NCBI GenBank assembly: GCA_910584485.1
Contig: CAJUAV010000004.1
Coordinates: 178,926 to 187,195, forward strand
Reading direction: 5' to 3'
DNA: 8,270 nt
Source of the DNA: an uncultured Alistipes sp.
GTDB taxonomy: Bacteria > Bacteroidota > Bacteroidia > Bacteroidales > Rikenellaceae
Both the position numbers and the translations under genes were made by a program. This document shows, in pieces, positions 5,549-8,270 of the stretch. How positions within the stretch are numbered: the first letter of the stretch is position 1; every line of letters starts with the position of its first letter. Below the pieces are notes generated by a model. That model was given only the letters and a program-made list of their open reading frames with translations. It did not search any database and was not told the DNA's origin.

Positions 5549-6934
5549 ATGAAGAGACTTTTACGATGGCTGACGGCGGCGGCGCTGTTGTCGGCACCCC
5601 TCCTCGCCGTGGCGCAGGCGGGCGGAATCGACGAGGCGATGCTCGGCCGCATCCGCCGCGGCTATGCGGGGACGCCCGAACAGCGGGCCGTGCGCAATGC
5701 CCTCGCCTCGACCTCGATCGCCACGCTGGCGATCAATGCCGAGAACCTCGCCATGTGCGACACCCATTTCTCGCACCGCGTGCCGACGGTCGGCATCACG
5801 AACCAGAAATCGTCGGGCCGCTGCTGGCTCTTCACGGGGCTCAACGTCCTGCGGGCGCAGATGATCCGCGAACACGACCTCCCCGCGTTCGAGTTTTCGC
5901 AGAATTACTGCTCCTTCTTCGATCTGCTCGAAAAGTCGAACCTCTTCCTGCAGGGGATCATCGACACGCGCGATCGTCCGCTCGACGACCGCACGGTGGA
6001 GTGGCTGCTGAAACATCCCGTTTCGGACGGCGGCCAGTTCACGGGGGTCTCGAACCTCGTCATGAAATACGGCGTCGTCCCCAAGTCGGCGATGCCCGAG
6101 ACCTTCCAGAGCGAAAATACGGCACAGATGGCGCGCATCCTCTCGCTCAAGCTGCGCGAATACGCCCTTGCCCTGCGTGCCGAGAAGCCCGCCCGCACGG
6201 CCGCCCGCAAGGAGGCGATGCTCACGGAGATCTATCGCATCCTGGTCAGCTGTCTCGGCGAGCCGCCGACCGAGTTCGAGTGGACGCGCTACGACAAGAG
6301 CGGTCGCAAGGTCTCCACGGCGCGCTATACTCCCAAGAGTTTCTACGATACCTTTGTCGGCGCGCAGCTCGAATCGAACTATGTGATGCTGATGAACGAT
6401 CCGTCGCGTCCCTATTACAAGGTCTACGAGATCGAGTTCGACCGTCATGTCTACGACGGCGAAAACTGGCTCTACGTCAATCTGCCGATCGAGCGGCTGA
6501 AGGAGATCGCCGCGGCCTCGATCAAGGCGGGCACGGCGATGTATTTCTCGTGCGACGTGGGCAAGTTCCTCGATCGAGCCTCGGGACGACTCGACCCGGC
6601 CAATTTCGACTACGAATCGCTCTTCGGCACCTCCTTCCCGATGGATAAGAAGGCGCGCATCGAAACCTTCGCCAGCGGCTCGTCGCACGCCATGACCCTG
6701 ATCGCGGTCGACCTCGACGAGGCGGAGCGGCCGCGCAAGTGGATGGTCGAAAACAGCTGGGGCGCGGCGTCGGGCTGGCAGGGCAACCTGATTATGACCG
6801 ACGAGTGGTTCGACGAGTACATGTTCCGCATCGTCGCCGAACGTCGCTTCGTGCCGGCCGACATCCTGAAGCTGCTCGACGAAAAGCCGGTGCTGCTGCC
6901 GCCCTGGGATCCGATGTTCGCGGCCGAGGAGTAA
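5549..6934 (+). CDS. Secreted C1-family aminopeptidase (PepC / bleomycin hydrolase type)
   Basis: The 461-residue cysteine peptidase belongs to the bleomycin hydrolase/PepC branch of the papain family. All catalytic residues are present: oxyanion Gln86 and nucleophile Cys92 in NQKSSGRCWLFTG, His380 in GSSHAMTLI, and Asn402 in VENSWG. Known relatives form hexameric barrels whose active sites face inward and remove N-terminal residues from peptides. The C-terminus PPWDPMFAAEE resembles the family's terminal WDPM segment, which reaches into the active-site cleft. The ATG at 5549 opens a clear Sec signal peptide (MKRLLRW, then a hydrophobic stretch to AVAQA, cleavage about residue 24), so the enzyme should be periplasmic. 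Well-studied PepC and yeast/human enzymes are cytoplasmic. The upstream extension to 5429 is rejected because the promoter box falls inside it. It is monocistronic, ends at a strong terminator, and probably works in peptide scavenging. Confidence 0.93.
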   Translation: MKRLLRWLTAAALLSAPLLAVAQAGGIDEAMLGRIRRGYAGTPEQRAVRNALASTSIATLAINAENLAMCDTHFSHRVPTVGITNQKSSGRCWLFTGLNVLRAQMIREHDLPAFEFSQNYCSFFDLLEKSNLFLQGIIDTRDRPLDDRTVEWLLKHPVSDGGQFTGVSNLVMKYGVVPKSAMPETFQSENTAQMARILSLKLREYALALRAEKPARTAARKEAMLTEIYRILVSCLGEPPTEFEWTRYDKSGRKVSTARYTPKSFYDTFVGAQLESNYVMLMNDPSRPYYKVYEIEFDRHVYDGENWLYVNLPIERLKEIAAASIKAGTAMYFSCDVGKFLDRASGRLDPANFDYESLFGTSFPMDKKARIETFASGSSHAMTLIAVDLDEAERPRKWMVENSWGAASGWQGNLIMTDEWFDEYMFRIVAERRFVPADILKLLDEKPVLLPPWDPMFAAEE

Positions 6935-6946
6935 GCCTCCTTGCAG

Positions 6947-6993
6947 AAAAGACGCGTTGCCTGCCTCTTCGGCGGACAACGCGTCTTTTTTTT
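6947..6993 (+). terminator. Strong intrinsic terminator after the aminopeptidase gene
   Basis: Perfect 13-bp arms AAAAGACGCGTTG (6947-6959) and CAACGCGTCTTTT (6977-6989) surround CTGCC/GGCGG inner pairing. Rightward the stem ends in eight T residues (6986-6993), giving a textbook terminator 12 bp after the stop codon at 6932-6934. Leftward only four T residues follow, so it may also act, less efficiently, for the convergent YiiX-like gene ending at 6999. Confidence 0.93.
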
Positions 6994-6998
6994 GGGGG

Positions 6999-7625
6999 CT
7001 AAAACCAGCGATGGACCTCTTTCAGCTGCGGCGTCTCGGCCATGGCGGCGGGGTTCGTCCCGGGCTCGCCTTCGGGAATCGGCTCGCCCAGTGCGGCGAA
7101 ATGTTCGGTCCAGTAGGCGGGCATCCTCCCCGCGTCGTCGCGGAAGCGCATCGGGCGCGCTTCGAAGAGGGGGCGGCCCGTCGTGTCGCGGTAACAGCAC
7201 CAGACGAGCTCGCTGCAATAGTAGCGGTCGTTGTCGGCGCGAAAGGCGTCGTCGTAGGGCGCTCCGACCAGCGCGCGTGCGCGTGCGACGGCTGCGCGGG
7301 CCGCCCGACGGTCGGGGTGGCGCTTGGCCGTTACGCAGGGCCGCCCTTCGATGCGGGCCGCCCGTGCGAGGTAATCGGCGAGCGGAACGATGCGCACCCC
7401 TTCGGGCGAGGTCGCCTCGATCACCGAGTCGGCCCGCTCGGTCAGCAGGCCGACGTGGGTGTAGGGGAGTGTGCCCTGGGAGGCGGTGGCGCTTCGGATC
7501 GCCTCGCTCATGCCGCTCTCGCCGCCCACGGTGAAGAGCAGATCGCCCGCTTCGAGAGCGGGTGCGGCGGGACGGCAGGCGGCGGTCAGCAGGATACCTA
7601 TATATATAATAGCGGATCGTTTCAT
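6999..7625 (-). CDS. YiiX/YebB-like cysteine hydrolase, putative lipoprotein
   Basis: The 208-residue protein fits the YiiX-type (permuted NlpC/P60, Peptidase_C92-like) family. Signatures in order are AGDLLF (about 26-31), YTHVGLL with His57, SVIEA with Glu70, GAPYDDAF (121-128) and YYCSELVW with the expected nucleophile Cys137. Circular permutation puts the His before the Cys, as seen here. Relatives are thought to cleave amide or ester bonds in peptidoglycan, lipids or other acyl conjugates; the substrate of this one is unknown. The N-terminus (MKRSAIIYIGILLTAAC) is a short lipoprotein signal with Cys17. Its -3 residue is Thr rather than the usual Leu, so lipidation is likely but not certain. 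The ATG at 7625 is chosen because the signal peptide begins there and the promoter box lies 26 bases upstream. The frame is open back to 7988, but that extension would cross the rRNA promoters. It is monocistronic and divergent from the rRNA operon. Confidence 0.85.
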   Translation of the reverse strand: MKRSAIIYIGILLTAACRPAAPALEAGDLLFTVGGESGMSEAIRSATASQGTLPYTHVGLLTERADSVIEATSPEGVRIVPLADYLARAARIEGRPCVTAKRHPDRRAARAAVARARALVGAPYDDAFRADNDRYYCSELVWCCYRDTTGRPLFEARPMRFRDDAGRMPAYWTEHFAALGEPIPEGEPGTNPAAMAETPQLKEVHRWF

Positions 7626-7651
7626 CGGCTTTCGCGTGTAGGTTTCGTCTG

Positions 7652-7683
7652 CGAAGATACGAAATGCCGCGCAGTGCTGCAAC
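7652..7683 (-). promoter_or_regulatory. Promoter of the YiiX-like gene
   Basis: On the minus strand GTTG (7683 to 7680) is followed after exactly 20 bases by TATCTTCG (7659 to 7652). Each element is one base off the Bacteroidota TTTG / TAnnTTTG consensus at ideal spacing. The predicted leader is about 20 bases. Confidence 0.6.
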
Positions 7684-7771
7684 GCCCTTTCGGCGGGCTT
7701 TTCGTAACGGATTGTCGGACAACGACGTGCGTTTTCGGCCGGAAAAAAGTGCGAAAAAAGTGCTCGAATTA

Positions 7772-7803
7772 TTTGGAGATGTCGTCCGAAAGCTGCATCT
7801 TTG
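7772..7803 (+). promoter_or_regulatory. rRNA promoter P1
   Basis: TTTG (7772-7775), a 20-base spacer and CATCTTTG (7796-7803) fit the Bacteroidota consensus with one mismatch (C for T in the -7 box). Two A6 tracts at 7743-7748 and 7754-7759, with centres 11 bp apart, precede it and may act as an UP-like or curved element. Transcription should start near 7808, about 410 bases before the 16S gene. Confidence 0.75.
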
Positions 7804-7883
7804 CACCCGCTTTCGGAAAGGAAACGATCCGAATGCGAAACGAAAAAGGTTCTGAAACAAGTTTTGAAAAAACTGAAAATTCT

Positions 7884-7915
7884 TTTGGAAGTTCGGATTT
7901 TTTGATTTACCTTTG
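7884..7915 (+). promoter_or_regulatory. rRNA promoter P2
   Basis: TTTG (7884-7887), a 20-base spacer and TACCTTTG (7908-7915) are perfect matches to both elements of the Bacteroidota consensus. A-tracts at 7867-7872 and 7876-7879 lie just upstream. The predicted start is near 7920, with a leader of about 300 bases. Confidence 0.87.
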
Positions 7916-7993
7916 CATCCGCTTTCACCTCCGAAAATGAGGTGGTCGCAAGAAGGGTTCTGAAAAAAAAGTTTGAAAAATCTTCCAAAAAGA

Positions 7994-8025
7994 TTTGGAG
8001 GTTTCAAAAAAACGCCTTACCTTTG
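7994..8025 (+). promoter_or_regulatory. rRNA promoter P3
   Basis: TTTG (7994-7997), a 20-base spacer and TACCTTTG (8018-8025) match the consensus perfectly. Upstream A-tracts at 7963-7970, 7976-7980 and 7987-7991 have centres about 11 bp apart, suggesting curved DNA or an UP-like element. The predicted start is near 8030, giving a leader of about 190 bases. Confidence 0.88.
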
Positions 8026-8113
8026 CGAAGCCTTTCGCTTCAAACGAAAAGCAGAAACAAAAGCCGCAAGGCGACAGAACAAAAGAAAGTTCTTATAGCA
8101 ATATACAAACGGC

Positions 8114-8123
8114 GTTCTTTGAA
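8114..8123 (+). promoter_or_regulatory. boxA-like antitermination element in rRNA leader
   Basis: GTTCTTTGAA matches the core of boxA elements in rRNA leaders (for example the B. subtilis type TGTTCTTTGAAAAC; E. coli has TGCTCTTTAACA). Its place about 100 bases before the 16S 5' end fits a NusB/NusE loading site that protects the untranslated operon from premature termination. It is called by sequence resemblance and location. Confidence 0.6.
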
Positions 8124-8149
8124 GTATTTGAGCAGCTATTAGTTTTTTC

Positions 8150-8168
8150 CACTCTCCTTGAGAGAGTG
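8150..8168 (+). other. Leader hairpin before 16S
   Basis: CACTCTC (8150-8156) and GAGAGTG (8162-8168) form a perfect 7-bp stem with a 5-base loop, CTTGA. It lies between the boxA-like element and the 16S 5' end and is not followed by a T-tract, so it is not a terminator. It could aid pre-16S folding or processing. Confidence 0.5.
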
Positions 8169-8187
8169 ATTTCAAACAATACCTTTG
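8157..8187 (+). promoter_or_regulatory. Possible fourth rRNA promoter or orphan -7 box
   Basis: TACCTTTG (8180-8187) is identical to the -7 boxes of P2 and P3. CTTG (8157-8160), one base off the -33 TTTG, lies 19 bases upstream, in the hairpin loop. If active, transcription would start near 8192, only about 30 bases before the mature 16S end and after the boxA-like element. It could instead be a chance or structural sequence. Confidence 0.4.
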
Positions 8188-8221
8188 AGATTAGAGCTAA
8201 AGATTAACAAAACATTTTTAT

Positions 8222-8270
<49 letters not shown>

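Larger units (their letters stand above)
7848..8025 (+). repeat. Diverged tandem promoter repeat, about 110-bp period
   Basis: GGTTCTGAAA occurs at 7848-7857 and again at 7956-7965. Each copy is followed by A-rich DNA, TTTGGA (7884 and 7994), a 20-base promoter spacer and TTACCTTTGC. The -33 and -7 elements recur at exactly 110 bp between the second and third promoters, and the -33 elements of the first and second are 112 bp apart. The copies are diverged outside these blocks, so this looks like an old duplication of a promoter cassette or convergence on one layout. Confidence 0.65.

Noticed and set aside
6349..6356. Exact TACCTTTG box inside the aminopeptidase gene
   Set aside because: It encodes part of a normal coding stretch, has no -33 partner, and no gene starts downstream before the terminator.
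5561..6979. 472-residue minus-strand frame opposite the aminopeptidase
   Set aside because: Antisense shadow of a gene with intact catalytic residues; it also begins inside the terminator hairpin.
7712..7722. Small inverted repeat TTGTC-G-GACAA between the YiiX-like gene and the rRNA promoters
   Set aside because: The 5-bp arms with a single central base are too short to support an operator call from one occurrence.
7626..7988. Upstream extension of the YiiX-like frame to 7988
   Set aside because: It would run through rRNA promoters P1 and P2 and bury the lipoprotein signal peptide within the protein.

Overview
The window looks like a chromosomal segment from a high-G+C member of the Bacteroidota, most likely Alistipes or a close Rikenellaceae relative. 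Three observations support this. The last ~49 bases are the 5' end of a Bacteroidales-type 16S rRNA. Nearly every intergenic region carries the Bacteroidota sigma-factor -7 box TAnnTTTG. Start codons almost never have a Shine-Dalgarno sequence. The genus is inferred from the 16S start and the G+C-rich genes; phylum and order are much firmer.

Layout from left to right. Positions 1-315 hold no gene I can defend. A leftward pair follows: mscL (mechanosensitive channel, 385-816) lies downstream of a biotin-dependent carboxyltransferase of the oxaloacetate decarboxylase alpha / pyruvate carboxylase B type (905-2761). They probably share the promoter at 2819-2849, and a hairpin terminator at 320-367 closes the unit. 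Divergent from it is a sodium:solute symporter (2958-4424), followed by a GatB/YqeY-domain protein with its own promoter (4507-4956). A leftward DUF486/DMT-type membrane protein (5022-5387) converges on YqeY across a terminator. A secreted bleomycin-hydrolase/PepC-type C1 peptidase (5549-6934) is divergent from it. That gene converges, across a 13-bp perfect-stem terminator, on a leftward YiiX-like (NlpC/P60 superfamily) putative lipoprotein (6999-7625).

The right end (about 7740-8270) is the control region of an rRNA operon. Three tandem promoters each fit TTTG-N20-(T/C)AnCTTTG at ~110-bp spacing. They are followed by a leader with a boxA-like element, a hairpin, a possible fourth promoter very close to the 16S gene, and then the 16S 5' end, which runs off the window.

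The protein genes are mostly unrelated housekeeping and membrane functions in one- or two-gene units, not a pathway island. I see no mobile element, CRISPR array, defence cassette or biosynthetic cluster. The most informative part is the multi-promoter rRNA control region.
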